A stretch of 64,000 bases of DNA, taken from the NCBI GenBank assembly GCA_017792405.1, contig CP051231.1:2984062-3048061 (forward strand). The letters run 5' to 3'. The stretch is from Oceanicola sp. (GTDB lineage Bacteria > Pseudomonadota > Alphaproteobacteria > Rhodobacterales > Rhodobacteraceae). The translations under genes and the position numbers were made by a program. Below are positions 35,996-43,757 of this stretch, in pieces. Position 1 is the stretch's first letter. The number at the start of each line of letters is the position of its first letter. The notes beneath the pieces were generated by a model that was given only the letters and a program-made list of their open reading frames with translations, was not told the DNA's origin and did no database searches.

Positions 35996-36363
35996 TGGGG
36001 CTGGCGGAGTCGTCTGTGGCCCATGGCGCGGCGGGGGCGGCGCTGATGGGCGGCTGGGCGTTTTACGCCAACAGCGGCCATGCGATGCCCGCGCCGCTCT
36101 GGGCGGCGCTTGTGCAGGGGGCGTTGACCGCCGGGATCACGGTTGTGCTGAAGCGGGTGCAGGAGGCGCTGGTGCCCCGGCTGCCGGGGGCGCTCGGGCT
36201 GGTGGGGCCGCCGGTGGTCTGCGCGGCAATCTCGTTTTGCCTGCTCTACACGATCCATTCGCTCGCGGGCACGCCGGAAGTGCTGGTCACGCTGGCGGTG
36301 CCGGTGAGCGTGGCGACGCTCTATGCCTGCGCCTACACGTGGCGGCTCTGGTCCCTTGGCTGA
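35995..36363 (+). CDS. Small multi-pass membrane protein in the phospholipid cassette
   Basis: 122 residues with about four hydrophobic segments (AAGAALMGGWAFYANSG, GALTAGITVVLKRV, VVCAAISFCLLYTI and [19 protein letters not shown]). No domain is recognised. Its start overlaps the cdsA stop and its end overlaps the next gene, so it is an integral part of the cassette. It may be an accessory subunit of the lipid enzymes. Confidence 0.75.
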   Translation: MGLAESSVAHGAAGAALMGGWAFYANSGHAMPAPLWAALVQGALTAGITVVLKRVQEALVPRLPGALGLVGPPVVCAAISFCLLYTIHSLAGTPEVLVTLAVPVSVATLYACAYTWRLWSLG

Positions 36364-37003
36364 GCGTCGCCCCATCAAGGCGCGCGGGGCGGGCTGGGCG
36401 CAGGCGGCGGCGCGGTGGCTAGCGGCCTCGCGGGTGACGCCGAACCAGATTTCGGCCTCTTCCATGGGGTTCGCGGCGCTGGCCTTTGGGTGCTTTTGGC
36501 TCACACGCCCCGCCGGGCCCGGCGTGGCGGCGGCGCTGCTCATTGGCGCCGCGCTGTTCTGCCAGCTGCGGCTGGTGGCGAACCTGCTGGACGGGATGGT
36601 GGCGCTGGAGGGCGGCAAGGCCAGCCCGAGCGGGCCGTTCTGGAACGAGGCGCCCGACCGGGTGGCGGATGTGCTGATCCTCGCCGGGCTCGGGTTGGCC
36701 GCCGGGCCGCTCTGGCTGGGCTGCCTTGCGGGGGCGCTGGCGGTTGGCACGGCCTATCTCCGCGAGTTGGGCCGGGCCGAGGGGCTGGCGGCGGACTTCT
36801 CCGGGCCGATGGCCAAGCCGCACCGGATGGCGGCGGTGACGCTGGGCTGCGTGGCGGGGGCGGTGGAGGCGGCTCTGTGGGGGTCGGCAGTGGCACTGCG
36901 GGTGACGCTCTGGGCGGTGGCCCTCGGCGCCGCGCTCACCGCGATCCGCCGGTCGGTGCGGCTGGTTCGGGGCTTGTCTCTGCCGCGCGGGGCGGGCAAG
37001 TAG
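36323..37003 (+). CDS. CDP-alcohol phosphotransferase family protein with variant motif
   Basis: 226 residues from the ATG at 36323; a TTG at 36356 would shorten the overlap with the previous gene and is equally possible. The family motif Dx2DGx2ARx8Gx3Dx3D reads N87-LL-D90-G-MV-A-L-x8-G104-x3-N108-x3-D112. So D1 and D3 are Asn and the Arg is Leu, while D2, D4 and both glycines remain in exact register. About six membrane helices. It should transfer a phosphoalcohol from a CDP donor to an alcohol, but the metal site must differ. The product is unknown. Confidence 0.8.
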   Translation: MPAPTRGGSGPLAERRPIKARGAGWAQAAARWLAASRVTPNQISASSMGFAALAFGCFWLTRPAGPGVAAALLIGAALFCQLRLVANLLDGMVALEGGKASPSGPFWNEAPDRVADVLILAGLGLAAGPLWLGCLAGALAVGTAYLRELGRAEGLAADFSGPMAKPHRMAAVTLGCVAGAVEAALWGSAVALRVTLWAVALGAALTAIRRSVRLVRGLSLPRGAGK

Positions 37004-37008
37004 CGCCC

Positions 37009-37458
37009 ATGCCAGACCTTTATGCCTATACCGACGGAGCCTGCTCCGGAAATCCCGGCCCCGGTGGCTGGGGCGTGCTGCTTCAGGCGAAGGAGGGCGC
37101 GACGGTGGTGAAGGAACGCGAGCTGAAGGGCGGCGAGGCAGCAACCACGAACAACCGGATGGAGCTGATGGCGGCGATCTCGGCGCTGGAATCGCTCAAC
37201 CGCGACACCGAGATCACGGTGGTCACCGACTCGGCCTATGTGAAGAACGGCGTGACCGGCTGGATCCACGGATGGAAGCGCAATGGCTGGAAGACCGCCT
37301 CGAAGAAGCCGGTGAAGAACGTGGAGCTCTGGCAGCGGCTGGATGCGGCGAATGCGCGGCACCGGGTGACGTGGAAATGGGTCAAGGGCCACGCCGGGCA
37401 CCCCGAGAACGAGCGGGCCGACGAGCTGGCACGGGCGGGGATGAAGCCGTTCAAGTAG
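37009..37458 (+). CDS. rnhA: Ribonuclease HI
   Basis: 149 residues. Catalytic acids lie in [16 protein letters not shown] (Asp), NRMELMAAI (Glu), VTDSAYV (Asp) and the C-terminal [15 protein letters not shown] (His and Asp). The basic handle [17 protein letters not shown] is present. It removes RNA from RNA-DNA hybrids. Five bases downstream of the phosphotransferase gene, so probably read through from that cassette. Confidence 0.96.
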   Translation: MPDLYAYTDGACSGNPGPGGWGVLLQAKEGATVVKERELKGGEAATTNNRMELMAAISALESLNRDTEITVVTDSAYVKNGVTGWIHGWKRNGWKTASKKPVKNVELWQRLDAANARHRVTWKWVKGHAGHPENERADELARAGMKPFK

Positions 37459-37803
37459 GCGCGTTTGGCTGGTCGCTGCGGGTTTCACTCCCCAGACCCG
37501 AGTGACCCTTGAGGGTTTCACACCCCCAGAACCGTAGCATTGCTGGGGGTTTCACACCCCCAGACCCCCGTGGAGATATTTCTGCCAAGATGAAGGGCGG
37601 GCGTTAGCGGGAAATTAACCTTAACGCGAGATTGTCGAGGGGCGGTACAGGCTGGAGAGCCGATGACCGCCCAAGGTGAAGCCCCGCCCGCCTCTCGCTG
37701 GATGGCGCGCGGGTGGGGTGGACCTGGGGCCTGTCTTCATCTTGGTGACAAATACTCATCAAAACAAAGTCGTGCGCCGCAGGGCGCGCAATTTGGCAGC
37801 GGG
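37459..37803. other. 345-base convergent intergenic region with repeat segments
   Basis: No gene is supported. It holds two near-identical 'GGGTTTCACACCCCCAGA' stretches (37513-37530 and 37549-37566), a copy of a TATTT...CCAAGATGAAG motif (37572-37595) and a second, inverted copy (37735-37758). A short TTAACCTTAAC lies at about 37617. Open frames here are low-complexity. Confidence 0.6.
37572..37758. repeat. Inverted pair of TATTT...CCAAGATGAAG motifs between convergent genes
   Basis: The left unit (37572-37595, plus) has GGAGATATTT and ends CCAAGATGAAG. The right unit (37735-37758, minus) has GAGTATTT and ends with the identical CCAAGATGAAG. The 11-base ends are exact and face inward. I recall such TATTT...AAGATGAAG sequences as frequent at gene 3' ends in Rhodobacteraceae. 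Confidence 0.6.
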
Positions 37804-38040
37804 CTATTTCTTGCGGACGATGAAGTAGAGCGCGGCGGCGGCGCCAGCGATGACGGCGAGGATGAGGGCGTATTTCACCAGGCCAAGGATCAGCGGCAGC
37901 ATGCGCAGCCCGATCCAGCAGATAGCGACGACGCCTGCGCCCAGCACGGCGGCGATCTCGTCATCGAAGCGGCGGTCGGTGCCGCGGTTGATGGCGAAGC
38001 CTGCGGCGGCGCCGGCGATGAGGAGAAAGACGAAGACCAT
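37804..38040 (-). CDS. Small two- to three-helix membrane protein
   Basis: 78 residues. Hydrophobic segments are VFVFLLIAGAAAGFAI, AAVLGAGVVAICWIGL and YALILAVIAGAAAALYFIV, ending in a basic KK. Its ATG overlaps the fmt stop by one base (38040), so it is co-translated with fmt. No family recognised. Confidence 0.6.
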   Translation of the reverse strand: MVFVFLLIAGAAAGFAINRGTDRRFDDEIAAVLGAGVVAICWIGLRMLPLILGLVKYALILAVIAGAAAALYFIVRKK

Positions 38041-38942
38041 CAGGCCCCGAGCCTGCCCGGAAGCGTGAGGCCGCGCAAGAGTTCTGCGGCGTCCATCGGG
38101 CGTTTGCCAGGGCGCTGGGCCTGGGTGATTTCGACGGCACCGCTGCCGCAGGCAATGGTCAGGCCGGTGAGCACCTCTCCCGGCGTGCCGCTGCCGGGCG
38201 CCGCGCGGGAGCGGAGGAGTTTGAGGCGTTCACCTGCCACCTCCGTCCACGCGCCGGGGAAGGGGGAGAGGCCGCGGATGTGGCGGTCGACCTCTTCGGC
38301 CGGGCGGGACCAGTCGACCCGCGCCTCGGCCTTGTCGATCTTTTCGGCATAGGTGACGCCGGTCTCAGGTTGGGGCATAGGCTCCAGCGCCCCTGCCCGC
38401 TCGGCGGCGGTTACGATGAGGCGCGCGCCCATCTCGGAGAGGCGGTCGTGCAGGTCGCCGGTGGATTCCTCGGCGCCGATGGCGGTGCTTTCGCGCAGCA
38501 GGACGGGGCCGGTATCGAGCCCGGCCTCCATCTGCATGATGCAGACGCCCGTCTCGGCATCGCCCGCCATCACCGCGCGGTGGATCGGGGCGGCGCCGCG
38601 CCAGCGGGGCAGCAGCGAGGCATGGATGTTCATGCAGCCGAAGCGGGGGGCATCCAGCACCGGCTGGGGCAGGATGAGGCCGTAGGCGACGACCACGGCA
38701 AGGTCGGCCTCGAGCGCGGCGAAGGCCTCTTGCTCCTCGGCACCTTTCAGCCGCGCGGGGTGGCGGACCGGCAGGCCGAGCGCCTCGGCGCGGGCCTGCA
38801 CCGGGGAGGGCCGATCCTTTTTGCCGCGCCCGGCGGGGCGGGGTGGCTGGGTGTAGACGCAGGCGATCTCATGGCCCGCCGCGTGCAGGGCCTCCAGCGC
38901 GGGGACGGAGAAATCGGGGGTTCCCATGAAGATGATGCGCAT
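38040..38942 (-). CDS. fmt: Methionyl-tRNA formyltransferase
   Basis: 300 residues. The start [19 protein letters not shown] is diagnostic, with the formyl-THF-binding [12 protein letters not shown] and the catalytic Asp/His/Asn region [10 protein letters not shown]. The C-terminal OB-like tRNA binding domain is present. It formylates initiator Met-tRNA. It is 42 bases downstream of the def trio on the same strand. Confidence 0.96.
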   Translation of the reverse strand: MRIIFMGTPDFSVPALEALHAAGHEIACVYTQPPRPAGRGKKDRPSPVQARAEALGLPVRHPARLKGAEEQEAFAALEADLAVVVAYGLILPQPVLDAPRFGCMNIHASLLPRWRGAAPIHRAVMAGDAETGVCIMQMEAGLDTGPVLLRESTAIGAEESTGDLHDRLSEMGARLIVTAAERAGALEPMPQPETGVTYAEKIDKAEARVDWSRPAEEVDRHIRGLSPFPGAWTEVAGERLKLLRSRAAPGSGTPGEVLTGLTIACGSGAVEITQAQRPGKRPMDAAELLRGLTLPGRLGA

Positions 38943-38984
38943 CGCGGCCTCCTGCCGTGGGGCGGGACGTGGCCCGCCGGTCTG

Positions 38985-39479
38985 TCAGCCCTTCTTGGCC
39001 GCCTTCTTCAACAGCATCTGCCGTTTCATCCGGCTGAGATTGTCGAAGAACATGCGGCCATTCAGGTGGTCGATCTGGTGCTGCACGGAGGTGGCCCAGA
39101 GATCCTCGAACTTCTTCTCGACCCGTGCGCCGGTTTCGTCGGTGTAGGCAACGGCGACGCGGGAGGGGCGGGTGATCTTGGCGGAGGCGCCGGGGAGGTT
39201 GGGGCTGGCCTCCTCCCAGGTGAAGCTCTGCTCGCCGAGCATGGTGATCTCGGGGTCGGCCAACCGCACGACCTGGCCGCGGGACTTGGAGCAATCGACC
39301 ACCGCGAGGCGCAGCATCACCCCGATCTGGGGCGCGGCGAGGCCGTAGCCGGGCATCGCCTCCATCGTGTCGACCATGTCATCCCAGATGGCGCGGATCT
39401 CGTCAGTGATCTCGCCCACCGGAGCGGCGGCGGTTTGCAGGCGCTTGTCAGGCCATGGGATGAAGGGGCGCGGGCTCAT
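38985..39479 (-). CDS. Peptide deformylase-like protein with lost catalytic residues
   Basis: 164 residues of deformylase fold. Motif I is intact (GYGLAAPQIG). Motif II, normally EGCLS, is EASPN (residues 90-94), so the metal-binding Cys is Ser. Motif III, normally HExDH, is HQIDH (134-138), so the catalytic Glu is Gln. Both His ligands remain. It is very probably inactive as a deformylase, or acts on something else. Overlaps the preceding def by four bases; third of three tandem copies. Confidence 0.85.
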   Translation of the reverse strand: MSPRPFIPWPDKRLQTAAAPVGEITDEIRAIWDDMVDTMEAMPGYGLAAPQIGVMLRLAVVDCSKSRGQVVRLADPEITMLGEQSFTWEEASPNLPGASAKITRPSRVAVAYTDETGARVEKKFEDLWATSVQHQIDHLNGRMFFDNLSRMKRQMLLKKAAKKG

Positions 39480-39937
39480 GCAGGCGCCTCCTCCAAACCA
39501 TCGATGATGAGCTTGCCGTCGAGGTGATCGGCCTCGTGCTGGGCGATGGTGGCCTCGGCGCCCTCAAGCTCGACGCTTTGTGCGGCGCCGGTCTCATCGG
39601 TGTAGGCGAGGCGGATGCGGGCGGGGCGGGTGACCTCTACCGGACGATCCGGGATGGAGAGGCAGCCCTCCTCCACGGTGCTGGTCTCGGAGCCCAGCGG
39701 GGTCACGACCGGGTCGATGCAGATGCGCGGCGTGGGGGTGCCGGACTTCCAGCCCGCGTCCATCACGAAGATCCGGCGGAGCACGCCGACCTGCGGGCCG
39801 GCGAGGCCGCGGCCGGGGGCGGCATACATGGTTTCAAGCATGTCTGCGGGAAGCGTGCCCATGTCTTCGCCCGCGACCGGCGTGCAGCGGGCCTTCAGCC
39901 GCGCATCGGGCCAGAGGACGATCGGCAGGATGCTCAA
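39476..39937 (-). CDS. def: Peptide deformylase, second copy
   Basis: 153 residues. Motifs are complete: GLAGPQVG, EEGCLSIP (Cys ligand) and QHEADHLDG. It removes formyl from nascent Met. Gly replaces one Ala in motif I, a mild change. The gene overlaps both neighbours by four bases, so three deformylase-like proteins are made from one transcript with fmt. Confidence 0.92.
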   Translation of the reverse strand: MSILPIVLWPDARLKARCTPVAGEDMGTLPADMLETMYAAPGRGLAGPQVGVLRRIFVMDAGWKSGTPTPRICIDPVVTPLGSETSTVEEGCLSIPDRPVEVTRPARIRLAYTDETGAAQSVELEGAEATIAQHEADHLDGKLIIDGLEEAPA

Positions 39938-40455
39938 GCGCGCGCCTTCTCGCGCTTCAACTTCTGCATCTTGCGGGTGATCATCTGGCGCTTCATCGGG
40001 CCGAGATAGTCGATGAAGAGCTTGCCGTTCAGGTGATCTATCTCGTGCTGAACGCAGGTGGCCCAGAGGCCGGAGAACTGCTCTTCGACCGTCGCGCCGT
40101 CGAGACCCTGCCAGCGCACCTTGACCTCGGCGGGGCGGGTAACATCGGCGTATTGCTCGGGGATCGAGAGGCAGCCCTCTTCGTAGGTGCTGGTCTCCTC
40201 CGAGGTCCAGACGACCTCGGGGTTGATCAGCACCATCGGGCGCGGTGCTTCGTCATCGTCCTTCACGCAGTCCATCACCAGCAGTCGGCTCATCTCGCCG
40301 ATCTGGGGCGCGGCCAGCCCGATGCCGGGGGCCTCGTACATGGTTTCGAGCATGTCGTCGGCCAGCCGGTGCAGCTCGCGGTCGAACGCGGACACCGGGT
40401 CGGCGGGCTTTTTGAGCCGGGGGTCGGGGTGGATGAGGATGTCTCTGAGCGCCAT
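39934..40455 (-). CDS. def: Peptide deformylase, first copy
   Basis: 173 residues. GIGLAAPQIG, EEGCLSIPEQ and QHEIDHLNGKLFIDYL are all canonical, so this is the main enzyme. A basic C-terminal tail (MKRQMITRKMQKLKREKARA) may bind the ribosome. The ATG at 40455 is preferred over a GTG/ATG 12 codons upstream, since family members start MALRDILIHPDPRLK. It heads the def-def-def-fmt set. Confidence 0.95.
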   Translation of the reverse strand: MALRDILIHPDPRLKKPADPVSAFDRELHRLADDMLETMYEAPGIGLAAPQIGEMSRLLVMDCVKDDDEAPRPMVLINPEVVWTSEETSTYEEGCLSIPEQYADVTRPAEVKVRWQGLDGATVEEQFSGLWATCVQHEIDHLNGKLFIDYLGPMKRQMITRKMQKLKREKARA

Positions 40456-40548
40456 GGGGAGGGATTTAGGGCAGAGCCGGGCGGGGCGCAACTGGGGTTG
40501 CAGCCGGGGCGGGTGGCGCTAGGGTCTGCGCAAAGAAGGAGCCACCCC

Positions 40549-41718
40549 ATGAGTTTTGACGAGATCATCGACCGCCGCGGCACCCATTCGGTGAAATGGG
40601 ACATGATGGAGAAGATCTATGGCGTGCCCGCCGAGGGCGGTTTGCCGATGTGGGTGGCCGACATGGACTTTCGCCCGCCTGCCTGCGTGCAGGGCGCGGT
40701 GGAGAAGATGGCGGCGCATGGGGTCTATGGCTACTACGGCGACGACACCGGCTACACCGATGCGATCCGCTGGTGGATGGCCGAGCGCCACGGCTGGCAG
40801 GTGGAGGCGGGGTCGATCTTTACCACCCACGGTCTGGTGAATGGCACGGCACTTTGCGTGGATGCCTTCACCGCGCCGGGCGACGGGGTGGTGCTGATGA
40901 CGCCTGTTTACCACGCCTTTGCGCGGGTCATCAAAGCGGCGGGCCGCGAGGTGGTGGAATGCGCGCTGGCGCTGAAGGACGGCCGCTACGAGATGGACTT
41001 CGACGCGTGGGACGCGCAGATGACCGGCAGCGAGACCATGCTGGTGCTCTGCTCGCCGCACAATCCGGGCGGGCGGGTTTGGTCCCGCGCCGAGCTGGAC
41101 GGTGTGGCCGCCTTTGCCAAGCGGCATGATCTGGTTCTGGTGTCGGACGAGATCCACCATGACCTGCTGATGCCGGGGCAGGCCCATGTGCCGATGGCGC
41201 TGGTCGAAGGCATCGAGGACCGGCTGGTGATGATGACGGCGACCACCAAGACCTTCAACATCGCGGGCTCGCACACCGGCAACGTGATCATCGCCGACGA
41301 GGCGCTGCGGGCGAAGTTTGCCCAGCGGATGGCGGCGATGGGGCTTTCGCCCAACTCCTTCGGGCTGTTCATGGCGGAGGCGGCCTATTCCCCTGAGGGC
41401 GCGGCATGGGTCGATGAGCTGTGCGCCTATCTCGACGGCAACCGGAAGGTCTTTGACGAGGGGATCAATGCGATCCCCGGGCTTGCCTCGATGCCGCTGG
41501 AGGCGACCTATCTGAGCTGGGTGGATTTTGCCGGGACCGGGATGGCGAAGGCGGAGTTTGCCGGGCGGGTGGAGAAGACCGCGAAGATCGCGGTGAACCA
41601 CGGCGAGACCTTCGGCAAGGGCGGCGAGAGCTTCTTGCGGTTCAACATTGCCACGCCTCGGGCGCGGGTGGTGGAGGCCGTGGAGCGGATGCAGGCGGCC
41701 TTCGGCGATTTGCAGTAA
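40549..41718 (+). CDS. PatB-type cystathionine beta-lyase (PLP C-S lyase)
   Basis: 389 residues, fold type I PLP enzyme. Key segments are NPGGRVWS, SDEIHHDLLMPG, and the PLP lysine in TATTKTFNIAG. The N-terminus (FDEIIDRRGTHSVKWD) and MWVADMDFRPP are those of the PatB/MalY C-S lyase group rather than true aminotransferases. It cleaves cystathionine or related thioethers to pyruvate, ammonia and a thiol. RBS AAGGAG lies ten bases ahead of the start. Divergent from def. Confidence 0.88.
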   Translation: MSFDEIIDRRGTHSVKWDMMEKIYGVPAEGGLPMWVADMDFRPPACVQGAVEKMAAHGVYGYYGDDTGYTDAIRWWMAERHGWQVEAGSIFTTHGLVNGTALCVDAFTAPGDGVVLMTPVYHAFARVIKAAGREVVECALALKDGRYEMDFDAWDAQMTGSETMLVLCSPHNPGGRVWSRAELDGVAAFAKRHDLVLVSDEIHHDLLMPGQAHVPMALVEGIEDRLVMMTATTKTFNIAGSHTGNVIIADEALRAKFAQRMAAMGLSPNSFGLFMAEAAYSPEGAAWVDELCAYLDGNRKVFDEGINAIPGLASMPLEATYLSWVDFAGTGMAKAEFAGRVEKTAKIAVNHGETFGKGGESFLRFNIATPRARVVEAVERMQAAFGDLQ

Positions 41719-41721
41719 GCG

Positions 41722-42072
41722 TCAGCTGCTGGGCAGGTAACCCACGGGCGCGTCGCTGGCGCGCTCGAAATCCAGCGGCGCCTTGTCGCTCGCGGCGGTG
41801 GAGCGCTTGAACTCGAAGATCCGCTCGCCCTCTTCCTCGCGGCTGTTCACGATCAGGCACTGGTAGAGGTGGCGCTCGCCCTCGAAGAGGTCGACCAGAC
41901 CGCGCAGGTTGGGCGCGGGGTCGGCAGCGAGGGCAAAGCCCTTGGACCAGAACCGCAGCACCGGGTAACTCTCGTCGCCGTCGCGCACCTTCAGGCGGCT
42001 TTTGCGGCGCTCCGCATCGCGGCGCGCGGCCTCCAGCCCTTCGCGGACCGATTGTGGCAGGAAATCAGACAT
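41722..42072 (-). CDS. Conserved-looking hypothetical protein
   Basis: 116 residues beginning MSDFLPQSVREGLEAARRDAERRKSRL, a charged helical start, followed by a compact domain (LRFWSKGFALAADPAPNLRGLVDLFEGERHLYQCLI, EEGERIFEFKRST). No signal peptide. I do not recognise the domain. The ATG at 42072 was chosen; the frame upstream extends far but lacks protein character. Confidence 0.65.
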   Translation of the reverse strand: MSDFLPQSVREGLEAARRDAERRKSRLKVRDGDESYPVLRFWSKGFALAADPAPNLRGLVDLFEGERHLYQCLIVNSREEEGERIFEFKRSTAASDKAPLDFERASDAPVGYLPSS

Positions 42073-42287
42073 TTGGCAGCTCCACTCCTGTTGCCGGAGC
42101 ATTGTGACCGAATCGGGTTCCGTCAAGGTTAACCTTTGACAGGTCATATGCTGCCGTATCGATGCAACTCCGGTGCAACGGCTTTCGTTCCGCGCGGAAA
42201 TGCACAGAAGCCCCTTCTGGCGCGCCGGTATCTTGCACCGCGCACATCCCCTATATTTCGCCGTGACTTGAGACACAGGAGAGCGAC

Positions 42288-43277
42288 ATGGGCCGTTTGG
42301 TAGAAGGCGTCTGGAAGGACGAATGGTACGATACGAAGGAGAGCGGCGGGAAGTTCGTGCGCTCGACCTCGGGCTTTCGCAACTGGGTCACCGCCGATGG
42401 CTCTGCCGGGCCGAGCGGAGAAGGCGGGTTTGAGGCGGAGAGCGGGCGCTATCACCTGTTCGTTTCGCTGGCCTGCCCGTGGGCGCATCGCACACTGATC
42501 TTTCGGGCCCTGAAGGGACTAGAGGAGCATATCGCGGTTTCGGTGGTGCACCCCGACATGCTGGAAAACGGCTGGGAGTTCCGGCAGGACTTTGCTGGTA
42601 CCACGGGCGACCGGCTCTTCGGCAAGGATTACCTGTGGCAGGTCTATACCCATGTGGACCCGAAGATGAGCGGGCGCGTCACCGTGCCGGTGCTCTATGA
42701 CACCAAGCGCGACACCATCGTGAGCAACGAGAGCGCGGAGATCATCCGCATGCTCAACAGCGCCTTCGACGGGATCACCGGCAACAGCGATGATTACTGG
42801 CCGGAGCACCTGCGCGGCGAAATCGAAGAGGTGAACGCCCGGATTTACGACACGGTGAACAACGGGGTCTACAAGGCGGGCTTCGCCACCAGCCAGGAGG
42901 CCTATGACGCCGCGGTGCACCCGCTGTTCGAGAGCCTCGACTGGCTGGAAGACCGGCTGTCGCGCCAGCGCTACCTTGTAGGCGGGCAGATCACCGAGGC
43001 CGACTGGCGGCTCTTCACCACGCTGGTGCGGTTTGACGAGGTGTATCACACCCACTTCAAGTGCAACCGCAACTTCCTGCGGGAGATGCCGAACCTCTGG
43101 GCCTACAGCCGCGAGCTTTACCAGCAGCCCGGTGTGGCGGCGACCTGCGTGCCCGCGCATTACGTGCGGCACTACCACTACAGCCACGACATGGTGAACC
43201 CGAACCGGATCATCCCGCTGAACCCGGTGCTGGACTGGACCGAGCCGCACGGGCGGGATGCGCTGAAAGCGGCGTGA
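42288..43277 (+). CDS. Glutathionyl-hydroquinone reductase
   Basis: 329 residues. The xi-class GST active site is CPWAH (in SLACPWAHRTLIF). The body has GKDYLWQVY, VPVLYD, SNESAEIIRMLN and the C-terminal helical domain with HYYxxH-like HYHYSHD. It reduces glutathionyl-hydroquinones using glutathione. Length and motifs fit the YqjG/PcpF family. A good RBS (GGAGAG) precedes the ATG. Confidence 0.92.
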   Translation: MGRLVEGVWKDEWYDTKESGGKFVRSTSGFRNWVTADGSAGPSGEGGFEAESGRYHLFVSLACPWAHRTLIFRALKGLEEHIAVSVVHPDMLENGWEFRQDFAGTTGDRLFGKDYLWQVYTHVDPKMSGRVTVPVLYDTKRDTIVSNESAEIIRMLNSAFDGITGNSDDYWPEHLRGEIEEVNARIYDTVNNGVYKAGFATSQEAYDAAVHPLFESLDWLEDRLSRQRYLVGGQITEADWRLFTTLVRFDEVYHTHFKCNRNFLREMPNLWAYSRELYQQPGVAATCVPAHYVRHYHYSHDMVNPNRIIPLNPVLDWTEPHGRDALKAA

Positions 43278-43305
43278 CGGCAGGAGCCGGACCGGCGCGG
43301 TGGGC

Positions 43306-43695
43306 TCAGAAGCCCTCTGCGCCGGGGCGCGGGTAGTTGCGGAAATACTCGGTCATCTGCCAGCGGATCAGACGGTTTTCGTCGATCACCTCGTAGGGCA
43401 CTCCTGCGCGGGCGGCGACGGTGCGGACTTGAAACTCGTGGGCATCTTCGCGGCCATCGGTGTCGATCATCACGACCTTGGGGGCGAGGCCTGTCTGGCT
43501 GGCGGCGAAGAGCGCCTGATGGACGCTGTCGATGGAGCTTCGCGTGTCGAGGCCGAGTTCGATGACCTCGGTTTCGGTGCGGCAGTCCACCTTAATGTAG
43601 TGGGTATCGTAGCCCACTTGGTAAGTTACATACTGTTCGCTGTCGCCGTTTGCGAACATCGAACAAAAAATGAGTGCCAGCTCCACTTCTTTCAT
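43306..43695 (-). CDS. Protein of unknown function behind a CtrA-type box
   Basis: 129 residues, no signal peptide. The central segment VDCRTETEVIELGLDTRSSIDSVHQALFAA could fit a PD-(D/E)xK nuclease-like core (D...E..L), but the Lys is missing, so this is only a suggestion. The second half, PKVVMIDTDGREDAHEFQVRTVAARAGVPYEVI, is alpha/beta-like. A perfect TTAA-N7-TTAA site lies 31 bases upstream of the start, which suggests cell-cycle or motility control. Confidence 0.65.
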   Translation of the reverse strand: MKEVELALIFCSMFANGDSEQYVTYQVGYDTHYIKVDCRTETEVIELGLDTRSSIDSVHQALFAASQTGLAPKVVMIDTDGREDAHEFQVRTVAARAGVPYEVIDENRLIRWQMTEYFRNYPRPGAEGF

Positions 43696-43725
43696 TGGGC
43701 CTCCTGAATTGAAGCTACAGCGGCA

Positions 43726-43740
43726 TTAACCTTTTGTTAA
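43726..43740. promoter_or_regulatory. CtrA-type binding box
   Basis: TTAACCTTTTGTTAA, an exact TTAA-N7-TTAA, the CtrA consensus known from Caulobacter and Rhodobacterales. It lies in the 62-base gap upstream of the minus-strand gene starting at 43695. Confidence 0.65.
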
Positions 43741-43757
43741 CGAATTTCTTGCGCGCC

